64,000 nt of DNA from Talpa occidentalis (lineage: Eukaryota; Chordata; Mammalia; Eulipotyphla; Talpidae): NCBI RefSeq assembly GCF_014898055.3, contig NW_023605194.1, positions 65,659,361 to 65,723,360 on the forward strand, in the 5' to 3' direction. The notes beneath the pieces were generated by a model. The model was not told the origin of the DNA, searched no databases, and saw nothing but the letters and a program-made list of their open reading frames with translations. The translations under genes were made by a program, and so were the position numbers. Positions 10,780 through 46,268 of this stretch are shown here, one piece after another; the stretch's first letter is position 1, and every line of letters begins with the position of its first letter.

Positions 10780-11450
10780 CACCCCACCCGACCCCTCGGC
10801 CCGCCATTCCCGATCGCTACAGCTTCCCTCGCGCTCCGGGAGAGCGCAGAGCTTCTCGTCCCTCATCGCCCCCCCGCGCGGGGCCTCCGCTCCCTTCCGC
10901 GGTGCCGGCCCTCACCCCCTCGGCCGTCCCGGTGCGCCGCGGGCGGCCACCGACGGCCCCGGCCAGGTGCGCGGGGTCTGGAGCACCGGGAGTCGGCGCT
11001 GTCCTGCCGGCGGGCGCCGAGGCAGTCGTCGCGGGAGCGGGACGGCGAAGCGGCGGTCCCGGAGGCCGGGGACTGGGCCGCACGGGTGAGCGCCACGGCA
11101 GTGCGCCTGAGGGAGCAGGTTCCCCGTCCAGTAGGGGGGGGGCGGGGAGCGCGAGCCGCGGGGGTCGGGCCGCGCGCGAGGCGAGGATTCGGCTCCCGGG
11201 TCGCGCGACCGGCTTTGGTCCCAACCCCGACGGACCCGGCTTTGTTCTAACACCAAGCGGACGACTAGCAACAGCTGCTAGGTCCAGGGCTCCCAGGGGC
11301 TGGCGGCGCGGGCGTGAGGGGATTCGCGGGCACAGTTCTTTGCCAACTAAGCTGCCTATCAAGCCCTCTGGAGTTAACAAAGCAACTCCTAAGTCAGAAC
11401 CTGGGGCAGGACCCGTGCAGCGCGGAGGGGGACGACGATACTGATGACAC
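10780..11450. promoter_or_regulatory. CpG island between CRKL and AIFM3, owner unknown
   Basis: A second CpG-dense block of about 650 bp lies 1.4 kb beyond the inferred end of CRKL. Long overlapping ORFs on both strands (for example 10902-11444 plus, 10817-11380 minus) are low-complexity Ala/Pro/Arg/Gly and look like composition effects. It could be an alternative upstream AIFM3 promoter or the promoter of a non-coding RNA; a lncRNA is annotated between these genes in human, as I recall. Confidence 0.6.
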
Positions 11451-12804
11451 CTGAGGGGCTCCCGGGCAAGTCCTCAGTCCCAGTAAGAAGCAAGCGCGGA
11501 ACGGCCAAGGCAAAGCCAGGAGCTTCCCAGCCCTTGCCCTGAGCTGCTCCCTTAGCCTGGGTTACTTTTACTTCCCCTTCCCTTTCCTTGACTGCTAGTG
11601 TGGCTTCTTGAATCCACCTGGGCTCCAGCGCACCCAGCGCACCCTTACCTTCCACCCTACCGCTGTAAACATCACCAAGTCTATACCCAGAGCTTTCCTG
11701 GGCTAGGCCACAATAGCTGTGTTCCCAGCTGACAGCTGAGCCAGAGAAGCAGGGTGTGCAGGGAAGAGCAGGGCCAAGTCAGGTCTCCAGAGGGAGCTGG
11801 GTGTGAGAAAGAGCCTCAGTGAAAATCCCCCAAGTGTCATGGTTTCTGATGTCAGGTGATGTTTCAAGACACCTGGCCCTGACCTCTGCCAGAAAACCAA
11901 CCTGGGAAGCAGGTAGAGGAGGCAGGCTCCAAACCCAGGGGCACTGTAGAGTTTGCCCAGTAAATAGGAACCCAGGCCCTAATTGCTGACCAAAATAAAC
12001 CTTTTCAAACTTAAACGCATTTCATAGGTATGTCATTGTTTCTTCCAGAATGATTTGACAGCTTTGATATTTTCATTCAAGACAAACTTTTCTCACAAGC
12101 TCTGCAGAATCCTCAAAGTAGGAGCTAAGAAGTGCCTTTTAGCAGCATAGTTCTGTATAAATATGGATCTGTGTACTTCCCAAAACTCACTTTTCGGAGG
12201 TTACAGCAAAATCTCTCAATACACACATCGGTATGGGAACAGGGTACATGCAGCTGAGGGGCTATCAGTGTGAGCCCCTCATGGAAGATAGTGGGCCTCC
12301 CCACTTTAAGATGTCCACCTGAAGGTCCCGGAGTTCATCAGGAGGGTCATTCACAGACAGATTTAAGAGAGCTGTTTGCTATCACATCCTGACAGGATGA
12401 GTCTGTTTTTCATGTCTCCTTGAAACCCATCCAACTCTGGCTAGCTTGTGCTAAACAAGTAACAGAAGTCTTCCGGTATGGGTGCCTTGAAGAAAATTTT
12501 TCCTCGGCGTTACACTGCATGTCAACTGTTGGCACATTCTTAGAATGTGGATGCACCAGTTCCACTGTGCTCATTGGGAGTCAGTGGTCTCTCTTTCATA
12601 GGGAGCCCTGAGTGTGGGAAAGGGTCAACACAAGACCCCACTCTGTTTTGTGGTCAGCAGTGTGGTTGGGGCTGGGTCGCAGGATGCATCCTCAAAGAAG
12701 CAAATATCTCACACATGTTTCACCTGGTGTTGAGCTGCTCGCTGGTGGGAGCTGAAGGCCTCCAGGCACTGAGGAGACACCAAAACAGCAAAGCTGCCGC
12801 TGCC
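11451..12804. other. CRKL downstream intergenic DNA, nothing recognised
   Basis: Unique sequence between the second CpG island and the inferred CRKL polyadenylation site. No SINE, gene or clear repeat is seen, and the ORFs are short and featureless. Confidence 0.5.
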
Positions 12805-12820
12805 ACTGGCTGATACAAGT

Positions 12821-12826
12821 TTTATT
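12821..12826 (-). terminator. Probable distal CRKL polyadenylation signal
   Basis: AATAAA on the minus strand, followed by an A/C-rich stretch compatible with cleavage near 12805. It is the last canonical hexamer before the sequence becomes ordinary intergenic DNA. Whether it is used is inferred. Confidence 0.6.
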
Positions 12827-14093
12827 GAGACAAGGTACAAACAGGCCATGGAAATAAGGGCTCTGATGCTGGGACCAGTAACATAAAATGGAATACAAAA
12901 ATAAAAAGGCACTAATCTGTTAAGAAAAGACACTCCATGTATTCTAAGAATATAAATCATTTAATACTGTTATTTTTATAGCACAAAATAAAACAAGCTA
13001 TTATCCTCAAAAATAATTTTAAAAGCTTACACAGAAAATATTGCCTGAAGTTTAAGATCTTTAAGTTACAGGTCAAAAGTTTTTGTGTTCTTTTTTAAAA
13101 CACACAGTGAAGACCGTCTAGAAGCAAGGCCACTGTTCTTCCTGCAGAGACAACGACCCTGTCTCAGAGAACTGTTTTTCTACTCCTTTAAAATATATAA
13201 CTAGCTCAGTGTCCACACTGACAGCAGTTACCAGGGACATAGTTGTCTGATCCCAGAGGGTGAAGTTTGAGGCAGAGCTCAGTGGTGTCCACAGAAAGCA
13301 TTAGTCTTAGGTACTGTGTTAAAACAATCAGGAATTGACTCATTTGAAGAGGTTAATGAACACAATATTAGGATTAAATTATAAACACCTAGCACAAAAC
13401 ACATGATCCCTTTTCAAAAATAAAATGTTCATATTCCTCTGAGCAAACATAAGAGCAGTGGCCATCTGTCTTGGCCTGCCTTGTCTGTAAACAGCTGTAA
13501 AAAGAAAGTTGGCACAGTGCCTGCGATTCTTGAGCTCTAAGGGGGGCAGCTGTCCTTCCCTCCTTTGAGTTTTCCAACCATGAATACAGAGGTGCCTCTT
13601 CTAGGCAACCAGTCATCAAATGGCAGCCAATCAATGTGCCCTCTCCATTAATCCTTGTTATCAGGCAGCACCACACCACACAGAAGTGACAAGGATGACT
13701 TCTGTGATGGAGGTCATTCCCAGGGTAACTAGGTTTTTAGTCAAACTGTCAAGCGCCCTTTAGTACTTAATTCATTCACTTCCCAAGTGAGTTATTTTAA
13801 TACCCAAATTTTTCTTAAACCACACATAGCAGAGCAGAGCAGAGCAAGTAGCAATTATGAACGATCTGAAATGGGAATCCACCCAGGAGGGAAGGCAGCT
13901 CAGGTGAGTCACATCAATTTATGAAGCACAGATCTCTTTCCAGATCATTGGGGAACCCAGGTATAAAGCCCCTCCCCCCCTTTTTTTTTGTATATTTAGT
14001 GTGAAAAAGAATTTCCCAGCCTGATTAAAAACCTAAGGTTCTCAGTCAAAAAGGTACTACTTTTGGCACATATCTGGACAGTTCAGAACTCAC

Positions 14094-14099
14094 TTTATT
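14094..14099 (-). terminator. Possible proximal CRKL polyadenylation signal
   Basis: A second AATAAA inside the CRKL 3'UTR, about 2.1 kb after the stop codon. Use would give a shorter mRNA; this is inference from the hexamer alone. Confidence 0.3.
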
Positions 14100-16181
14100 T
14101 TGTGCTACGTTTTGGACAGCCCCAGACATATACACAGGCTGAAGGAATAAGCAGACTTCTTATGAAGACAAATCTAGGTTTATGGGGTGTTCTTATTCTG
14201 AAGTCTTCCACATGAGGTGGACCTTGCTACTAGTCAGAAAACAGGCTGAAAGGAAACCTTGTCTGCCATACACTTCTTGTGCTCTGAAATCACCCCTTCA
14301 TAACCACTGTCACCAAAAGGTGCGAGCCTCTCTGCTGAATTTAGCTTAAAAAGGCCTTAGGGCTTGTGCCCTCTTTGAGCATGGCACATATATATTCCTC
14401 CTCCTGCCACATCAGGTCGCTGGTCGCTAGGTAATCACCATTTCCAGCCAAAGTGCAGGGAACCTGCCACAATGTCACATGTTGGGGGTGGCAGGCTGGG
14501 CTCAAACTCAGAACAAGAGGCAAATGCATGGACAGGCACTGTCTGAGCAGAAGGTGGTTACAGTTTTCACTGATCAGGAGGGGGCCGATTTTTTTTCTTC
14601 TTCGCCCCAAGGAAATTTCCACAGACAGGCAGCCACAGTGGTTTTTTCTCAAGTGACCATTAATTTTGTCATCAAGATTTTTTAATATGGCAGCTACCTG
14701 CCTGATGGAATACTGATTTAAAGATAACCCCCCCCCCAAAATAGCTGATGAGCAGTTTCTGTCTTCATGGTACATCATTCTAAACCTCAAAACCTATGTG
14801 GCTCTGGAGACAGGACCATGGTTTATAACTTGATGTTCAGTAAATGATAGTTACTAATTAGGTTGTTGCTACATTTCTAGGTCTGCTATATTCATTCTGA
14901 GCAGAAGCCTGTCTTTCACCAGTGTTCAGAAAGGAAACAAGAATGCATAAAGGTTCCAAAATTCTAGTCTGCTACATGCAGATTAGGGTCAGGTCACACA
15001 TCTGTACCAGCTGAGTTGTATGAATAGGCCTCTTTTTAGCTGACAAGGAAACCTGAACATCACACTGATCAACGGTTAATGGTGAATCAGTTAATGGGTC
15101 TCCCTATCACTAAAACATCAGACATCAATTTCATTAACCAATTTTCAAAACTTGCATTTTTTTTCTTTGCTTGGAAGCATGGTGGATGCCTACACTGTGG
15201 ATGCAGTATTAAGCATCACTATCTTTTCTCTGGCAGCCTTGTGAGTCTGAGCGGAGGCAGGGAGGAATGGGCTTCAGTCTATAAACAAACTCAACTTTTT
15301 AAAGAAATTATAGTCCTGCACTTTAAAAGGAGGTGCACTCACTGACACACTGGGCAGAAAATGGGCCAAGTACTCCCTGTCACTGGCAAACAAGGTAAGC
15401 AAAGGTTTTCCCCAAGCCGCCCCCTCCCCCAACACACACAAACGGATGCTTTTGAAGACAATGTAATCCAAGAGACTGCACACAGCCTGGCACACTGGGA
15501 CTGATGGACTTTTTTTGTGTTGTTTTCTATGGCAACCAAGACAGTAAGGCCTCAGCTTCAGAGTTGATTTTCATATTCCTTTAGTTAGAGCAGCTTCAGT
15601 TTAGAAGCTAAGAGGCACGTGTTATTCCTTGTAATATCACAGAAATCCAACCTGCTACTTAAAAACTGTTTAGAACACAAAAATTCTAATTGGTGTTCTA
15701 AAACCATATGAAAACGAAATTCAGATCTTGGGAGTTTAAGACGAAATTCCCTCTTCTTTAAGGTTCACTTTCTGATCTTCAAAGGAAAACAAAATGGCGA
15801 CCGAGGCACTGCTTTGTGGAACAGCAATGTGCAGTGTCTTGCCATGGCCTCAAGCTTTCTCTGATGGACATGACAGAATCAGTCTCAGTACAAAGAGCAG
15901 TGATGAGAAGGAAGATCCTTTGTTAACTTCTCTCCACTTGTGTGCTTCCACCAGTATTTCCAGTTTATGCTCCAAAGAACTCTACAATCGGCTACTCTTT
16001 GACAATACAACTATGATACAAATGCCGAGGCAGCCACTGTGTGCATTCCAAATGTGTATGACAGATGGCCAGTCTGTAAAAAGCTGGATGCCGGCAATGC
16101 AGTGTAATTTGCCTATTAGAATACTTTCCCATTTCAAAGGAGACTGTGGCAACGAAGCAGCAGGAAATGGGGCAACAGCAA

Positions 16182-39318
<23,137 letters not shown>

Positions 39319-39698
39319 CTAGGGCCAAAGAAGGGCCTCTCGGAACACCTCGAGACGCGCTTAGAGGGCCGAGCCAGCACCTTCCTCTCGGTTCCGGGAT
39401 CGCAGCATCCTCCGCCGCCGCCCGCTTGCGCCGGGGCCGCCTCACGGAGGGAACCCGCCCGGAGGGTGCGGGCAGAGCCCGAGGTCAGGGCGGGCGAAGC
39501 CGAGCCGCAGTGGAGGCCGGCCAGGGGTTCACGGGCTGCCCTGAGTACCAGGGAGGGTACCTCTAGGGACTCCTAGTCTGGAGCGCGTCCCCCACGGCTC
39601 TGCAGCGAATCCTGCTGCCCCGCCAAGCACCAGAATCCAAAGAGCGTCGCGTCTCCGGTGCGGTTTTATCTAACCCGTTCCCAAGAGCCACAGCAACA

Positions 39699-39709
39699 AA
39701 ATGGCGGAC
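39699..39709 (+). promoter_or_regulatory. YY1-like site near the inferred CRKL start region
   Basis: AAAATGGCGGA matches the YY1 core AAnATGGCGGC except at the last base. YY1 sites often lie just downstream of start sites in CpG promoters; here the site reads on the strand opposite CRKL. Confidence 0.35.
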
Positions 39710-39757
39710 GCGGGAGAAGCACCCAGCCACCTCCCCCTCCGCTCAGAGCACTCAGAC

Positions 39758-39768
39758 TGCGCACGCGC
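39758..39768 (+). promoter_or_regulatory. NRF1-like site upstream of CRKL
   Basis: TGCGCACGCGC closely fits the NRF1 palindrome (GCGCAnGCGC) and lies between the CCAAT box and exon 1. Confidence 0.45.
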
Positions 39769-39837
39769 GGACCACCGTACACGCCCCCCCCACCCCAGCC
39801 GCCGTCCGGGCCGTCCTTGGGACGTCGCGCGGTGCAG

Positions 39838-39845
39838 CCAATCAG
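39838..39845 (+). promoter_or_regulatory. CCAAT box (NF-Y type) upstream of CRKL
   Basis: The octamer ccaatcag reads on the plus strand, so it is inverted relative to CRKL, which NF-Y tolerates. It lies about 600 bp upstream of the ATG within the CpG island. Confidence 0.5.
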
Positions 39846-40489
39846 GAGCGCGATCGTGACGGTCGGGGCGTGCGCCACTCTGGCCTGCTCCCGCCTTCGG
39901 GGAGTAGGCGGAGTAGGCGGGCTGTGGCGGCGGCGGACACGCCCTGCCGGGGCGGAGGTGTCCCGCCGGGGGCGCTGCAGCTGTCTAGTCTACCCGCGCT
40001 GGCAGGGAAACAGCTGGAGCCGAGAGGGAGCGCCTTTTTGAAAACCTGCTGTAGGAACAAAGCATAACGTGCGGGCCAAATCTCCGGTCAGGGAGGCGTG
40101 GCACTGTGGTCACCTGGCCAGCCTGGGGGCCCGAGGAGGCCGCTTTGAAGGAGATCCACTGGCGGACAGAGCCGGATGGGCCCATGTGGCTCTCAAAGGA
40201 GATGACTAGATAGGGTCGAGGTGGATAAGCTAAGTGACCCAAGGGGCCGGGCGACCTGTCAGGCAAGAATGGGGGGATGACGTTGAAGTGGCAGGATTAG
40301 GTAGCCTAGGGTATCTATTGATAAAACCTGGTCGTCTGTAGGCTGTGAATTGATGCAAGTAAAATGCAAATACTTCTCGGGCGTGGTCTGAGGGCCTGTC
40401 TGCTGCTCCATATTCACCTTGCTTCTGCGGAGTTAATCTAGGTCCTCCCATTCCCCCTTGTTTATCCATTTCCAGCTTTGACCTCCTAG

Positions 40490-40645
40490 TCTGCCCCAAT
40501 CACTAACCTCTTCTCCCCCAACTAGAATGTAAAATTTAAGAGGTGGTGGTAGGGGAAGATCTTGTCTATCTTGTTCATTTCTGGGTCTAGTGCAATGTCT
40601 CATCCCAAGTTAGTGCTCAAATATTTGTTGAATTAATGACCACCA
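40490..40645 (+). repeat. L2 LINE 3' end
   Basis: An actagaatgtaaaatttaag start, ttgtctatcttgttcatttc, then a degenerate 'gtgctcaaatatttgttgaattaatga' match the L2 3' end. Confidence 0.65.
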
Positions 40646-40999
40646 GGCTACTAAGGCTTGATTATTGGTGGCACCAACCCTGGAACTGGACAGACAAGAA
40701 AGCATGTCCAAAAAGGGAGACATGGGGGCAGCACAAAACCATACTTAGATTCCACTGTCAACAGAATTTCATTTTGGTTGTTTTGCACTCATCCAGGTTG
40801 AATATATCTTAAATTTTAAGGCGATGGTCAGTAATATCCATGCTAGGGTGAGCTAAAGGGAAATGCCATGGTCTAGTGCCTTTTGTTACTCAACATAAGC
40901 AGGTTTTCATCTTCCCCAAAGATGTTACATTAGTTGCAAGTACAAGTTGAATAGCACATAATTTGAAGCTGATTGCTTGGGCTGGAAACCTGGCTGAGT

Positions 41000-41130
41000 G
41001 GAATGACTAATTGGGTGACCTTGGGCCAGTTTCTTAATTATCAAATGCCTCATATATTAAACAAGCGAATATAGGTAAAATGTTTAGATTACTGCCTGAC
41101 AGTATCATCATATAAGAGTTTTTCTTTATC
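41000..41130 (+). repeat. MIR element fragment
   Basis: The gggtgaccttgggccagttt motif followed by a degenerate 'cttaattatcaaatgcctca' and 'gattactgcctgacagtat' fit MIR. Confidence 0.6.
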
Positions 41131-41734
41131 ATCATTCAATCTTTTCCTGGGTTTTCTATCTCCAGAACCTAAAACCATGCAGATCTCTCAACTAGTGAAT
41201 AAAGTTGGGGAGGAAATAGTTACTTTTCACTGCCAGATTTTACCACTTCATTATCACTCTAGCCTTTTTCGTCTGTCCTCCATCCTTTGACTGAAGCTGG
41301 CCTTTGGAGAACATCAGTGATTTCCAAAGACCCTATCATTTTCCTTGATCTATTGGGCCCTATGTGTTTTTATTGAAAAATATTTTTTGGAACAACTTTT
41401 TTTTAACTCCTAGCACTCTAACATACTTTCTTCCACTTCTGTGTATACTTCTTCAATTTCTTTCTATAGCACTTTTGTCTTCAAACTTTAAGCGTAGAAG
41501 CTCAGTCTTTAACCTCACTACATTTTCTCCTTCGGTTGGCTGGTCATTATAAAGGCATTAGGGGGTCACCTCTCTGTTGATGACTCTAAAACCTATATAT
41601 TCTAAAAGTGGAACAAAAACTAGCCACACCTTATAATTACTGTGCAAACACATGGTGGAAGCCTAAATTAATTCTTATCACATTCTATTATAATTATAAG
41701 TATCTCTCCCTTCCTAATCTGAGCATCCTCGAAC

Positions 41735-41815
41735 CAACCTGTAGTATTATTTTTGTATTCCCAGTGTCCTAGCGCAGTGCCCAGCATATAATATATATTT
41801 AGTAAATGATTTTGA
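41735..41815 (+). repeat. L2 LINE 3' end fragment
   Basis: The tgtattcccagtgtcctagc motif, then gcagtgcccagcatataata, is the usual L2 end pattern. Confidence 0.5.
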
Positions 41816-42479
41816 ACGTAGGTGGATAAAGATGGAAAGAAACCAAAGAAAAGCGAAAATTTATTTTAGGGAAGGTAAGGAGATTGTGTAATTGTTTTTT
41901 ATTATAAGCATAATAAATGTATTTAAAATAGATATTTGAACCGAAAAATTTCAGCCCTATATTGCCTTTGTTTAATCTTCCATTTGGATTAAACTTTGCT
42001 TTTGAGTTTCCTTTTCTCTTTCAATAGCATCATTGTTTTCCTAATTCACAAACTCAAATCTGAGTCATCTTTTACTGAATTGAAGAACTCAATAGTAATA
42101 TTAATTTATGTAGTACATCCCCAATTCAAAAAATTTCAATTCATAAAACTTCACACAATTGTTTTACATAATTCAACCCAAATCCCATGAAGTACACATT
42201 TGTAATTAATCCAGTATAGAGAAGCTGAGAGACTTACTTATGTTTTACATAATTTGCAAGAGTCAGAGCTGTCACTCTTAAACCAGTTCTTTCACTTTTT
42301 TCCCCAGCAAAGTCCCTTATACCCCTTTGACCCTTTCTCCCCCAGTCCTCCCTCAGCCTTAGAAGCCTTGTTTTGTTACTGTTTTCTAGTTTTAATAAGT
42401 ATTTTGCTTTGTCAAATTGTCTTCTATGTAAACACCCAGTATTTGTTTTTGTCTGCTTTGATTTGCTTTACTACACATA

Positions 42480-43744
42480 ATTCCTTCAGTTTTCCTGTAA
42501 ATTTCAGCATTTCATCTTTCCTTCTGGCTGTATAGTATCCCATGGTGTGGTTATACCAAACCTCTGATCAGTGGACACTTGGGTTGCTTCCGTATCCTAT
42601 TATAAATAATGCTACAGTAAACATTATATAGAATATAATTTTGGCATTGATGGTTTCATATTCTTCATACAGATGCAGATGGAGTGGGATGGCTGAATCA
42701 TATGGTATTTCCGTTTTAGTTTTTTAAGGTAAAGCTGATCACTTTTCAAAATGGCTGCACTAGTTTACATTCCCGCCAATATAATAGGGTTTCACTTTTT
42801 CTGAATACTCTCCAGCACTTGTTGCTGGGGGTCCTTTTAATAAGTGCCATGCTCACTAGTGTGAGTGATAATGCACTGTGGTTTTGACCTGCATCTCAAT
42901 TATTAAAAGTTATCATGAACTTTTTTTCCACGTGTCTATTTGGCTTTCTAGATATCCTCTTTGGTGAATTGTCTGTTCAGATCTGCTGCCCATTAATTAA
43001 TTGGGCTTTTTTTTAAAAAAAGATTTATTTATTTATTTATTTATTTATGCATACAAGAGCTGGGGCATAGGCCAGAGATGTGGGGTCGGTGGCGGGGTGG
43101 GGGGGGTAGATGGGGGGGAATGAGAGGGTTCACCAGAGACGGAGTGGGAAAAAGAACAGGCAGATTGACTGAAATACACTGCTGAGGGGAGCAACGGCGA
43201 GATAGGAGAGGTCTGCTTTGCCATGTGGGTTGCTCCTTGGCCTGCAGGGGATCGAACTCGTGCTGCAGAGGCTGTGGACTACCTCATAGCATGGTGCTTA
43301 ACCCCTTGCGCCACCAGGGAGGCCTAATAAATTGGGCTTTTAAAAATTGATAAATTGTACAATATTTTAGTATATTTTGTATATTAACCCCTTATCTGAT
43401 GTGTGGAATATGTTTTCCCATTCAGTAGGATGTTTTTTTAGTCTACTTATATTTTCCTTTGCTGTATGAAAGCTTTTAAATTTGAGGTAATCCCAATTCT
43501 TTATTTTTGCTTTTATTTCCCTTGCCATAGGAGTCATCTCCAAAAACATCTTCATTATGGATGTCATGATCATATCACCAGTGTTTTCTTCTATGTATTC
43601 TATTGTTGAAAGTCTTATATCTGAGTCTTCAATCTATTTAGAATTTGCTTTTGTGCATGGCGTCACAGTACATGTGACTGTTGAGTTTCCCAGTACTGCT
43701 TGTTAATGAGGCTCTCCTTCCCCCACTGTATGTTCATGAATCTG
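42480..43744 (-). mobile_element. L1 LINE copy A, 3' part (antisense to plus)
   Basis: Read on the plus strand it shows the reverse complement of the L1 ORF2 end and 3' region: tggctgtatagtatcccatg, gctgaatcatatggtatttc, cactagtttacattcccgcc. It is interrupted by the SINE at 43011-43324. It continues at 45461-48507 and 50431-51610. Confidence 0.75.
43011..43324 (-). mobile_element. tRNA-derived SINE, subfamily A, with G-run expansion
   Basis: Flanked by taattaattgggctttt / taataaattgggctttt. Near 43081-43120 the normal gcggggggtgag segment has expanded into G runs. Confidence 0.93.
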
Positions 43745-43860
43745 TTAGTGTGTGATGGGGTACCCAGGGACCCCAAACTATTTAGGGGTACATGCTTTAA
43801 AAGGGGTCCTGCCATCCATATGCACAAGGACAAAGGAAGCAGACTCTTCATGTGATATAT

Positions 43861-44249
<389 letters not shown>

Positions 44250-44350
44250 TTAGTGTGCAGAGAAAGCAAATAGGAGAAAGGTTATTCCTGATATAACTGA
44301 AAATTATCCATCCTTTTGTGGGTAAATGCCCAAACAAAAGGCTTAGACTG

Positions 44351-44627
44351 GGGGCCTCCCTAGTGGCACAGGGTAAGGACAGAGCTATCACGCTATCTCC
44401 AGCCACTGCAGCTCGAGTTCGATCCCCAGCCTGCCAGGGAGCAACCCACATGGGGCAGCAGACCTCTCCTGCCTTGCCCACTGCTCCCCTCAGCAGTGTA
44501 CTTCTGTCGATCTGCCTGTTCTATTCCCTGCTCTGCCTCTGGTGAGTTCTCTCACCCCCTACACTGCTGGCCTGTACCCCAGCTCTTGTATGCATAAAAA
44601 AAAAAAAAAAAATCTTTTTTTTTTTTT
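44351..44627 (+). mobile_element. tRNA-derived SINE, subfamily A, with A/T hairpin tail
   Basis: Flanked by aaaggcttag on both sides. The tail is an A run followed by tc and a T run (44595-44627). Confidence 0.93.
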
Positions 44628-44717
44628 AAAGGCTTAGCCTGAAACCTAAAAGTCTGCCGCAAGCCTAAGGTGCATTCTGGGAGGGAACCATAAGAAAGGT
44701 GTTAAGCAGGTCCCAGA

Positions 44718-45047
44718 CGGGCCTCTCCTGGGGGCTCAGCGGTTGAGCGCTGGCCTGCGAAGCTTCACACAGCCTCAGGAAGCACAGGTTCGATCCCCAG
44801 CCTCCGCGGGAGGGTCCCACATGGCACGCAGACCTCTCCTGCCGCCTGCTGCTCCCCTCAGCATGTACTTTGTCACTCTGCCTGTTTTGCTCTCTGCTCT
44901 CCGCTTTGGCTTTGGTGAATTCTCTCACCTTCCCGCGCTTCTGACTGTATCCAGTGCTTGTATGAATAAATAAACAAATCTTTGAAAAATAAATAAATAA
45001 ATAAATAAATAATTCTTGGAAAAAAAAAAAAAAAAAAAAAAAAAAAA
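44718..45047 (+). mobile_element. tRNA-derived SINE, subfamily B, young copy
   Basis: Perfect 13-bp duplication agcaggtcccaga (44705-44717 and 45048-45060) and an uninterrupted A tract of nearly 30 bases at the end. Confidence 0.95.
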
Positions 45048-45995
45048 AGCAGGTCCCAGAGATCAGGGACAGAAGGAGAGAGAGAGAAAATGCAAAATAT
45101 AGCACAAGATAACAGCTGCCAATATCTCTACCAAAGACCAGAAGCAGCCTCACCACATGTCTCTCATCCATGTATCTCTTCCAAGTGTCTCTTCCATGTG
45201 TCTCTAATGTCACTCCTCCACCTGTCTCCTCCAAGTCCCTACATGAAAGTCAAAGCCAGAGAACCAAGAAAGCAGATTCACCTGCCTTCCATGTTATACA
45301 GATCCTCCTAGCACTCAGCTCTGTCCCTAGTTTCCAGTAGCGCTCCTGTTCGGGAAGTCTGGTTCATGGCATACTAGCACTTATAGTGTAAGGTGCCTGC
45401 ATGTAAGTGGGGGCAAGGAAAACGGCATCTCCCTTTCTGTATCAACTCCTTTATCATTAATTAAGTATTAATATATACATGGATTTATTTGTGGATTTAT
45501 TTTGATTCTGTCCCATTTATCCTTGTGTCTATTTTTATTGCAAAACCATATTGTTTTAATTACTGTTGCTTTATAGAATGGTTTTAAGTCAGGAAACACA
45601 GTGCCTCCATTTCTACTCTTAGGATTACTTTTGCTATTTGAGGCATTTTATGATTCTGCATATATTTTAATATTTTTATTCAATTTCTTTGAAGTATATT
45701 GTTGGTAGTTTTATAGGAATTGCATTGAATTTATATAAAACTTTTGGTAGAATTGTCACTTTGACTATTTTCATTCTCCACATCCTTGTACATGGGATCT
45801 CCTTCCATTTTCTTATACCATGACCTATATCTTTTAATAACATATTTTAGTTTTCATTGTACAAGTCCCTAACCTCCTTGGTTAGGTTAGTTCCTAGATA
45901 TTTGATTTTTTTAATCTGACCAGGATTTTATAGCAGCCATCATAAAAATGCTTCAGTGGGCAAATATGAAAATGCTTGAAAGAAATAGAAATCTT

Positions 45996-46268
45996 GGGAC
46001 CTCCCTGGTGGCACAGGGGTTAAGCACCGCACTGTGAAGCAATCCATAGCCTCTGCAGCACGAGTTCGATTTCCTGGCTGGCCAGGGAGCTACCTACATA
46101 GCACGGCAGGCCTCTCCTGTCTCGCCCGCTGCTCCCCTCAGCAGTGTGTGTTTCAGTCAGTCTGCCTGTTCTGTCCCCGCTCTGTCTCTGGTGGATCCTC
46201 TCACCCCCCCTGCATCTCTGGCCTGTACCCCAGCTCTTATATGCATAAATAAATAAATTTTTAAAAAA
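45996..46268 (+). mobile_element. tRNA-derived SINE, subfamily A
   Basis: Head gggacctccctggtggcaca, tail atgcataaataaataaattt. No convincing duplication found. Confidence 0.92.

Larger units (their letters stand above)
12805..16181 (-). other. CRKL: CRKL 3' untranslated region
   Basis: About 3.4 kb follow the CRKL stop codon. The proposed end rests on a polyadenylation signal AATAAA (TTTATT on the plus strand at 12821-12826) with cleavage expected about 15-20 nt further left. A second signal at 14094-14099 could give a shorter transcript. The block holds no copy of the SINE that fills both flanks, fitting selection against insertion in a long regulated 3'UTR. The small ORFs in it show no recognisable protein features. 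Confidence 0.75.
40011..42379. other. Intergenic DNA upstream of CRKL, no gene recognised
   Basis: Beyond the CpG island the sequence is mainly AT-rich. It holds L2 3' ends (about 40490-40645 and 41735-41815) and a MIR (about 41000-41130), and no SINE of the local family. Confidence 0.6.

Noticed and set aside
10817..11444. 180-187 codon ORFs on both strands in the second CpG island
   Set aside because: Same reason: stop-poor GC-rich DNA, low-complexity products, no recognisable protein.
39658..40041. 127-codon plus-strand ORF opposite the CRKL promoter
   Set aside because: It lies in CpG-island DNA with Arg/Pro/Gly-rich product; nothing supports a divergent protein gene.
44665..45234. 189-codon minus-strand ORF
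   Set aside because: Its centre is the translated SINE and poly-A tail (a run of Phe); the ends are unrelated short frames.
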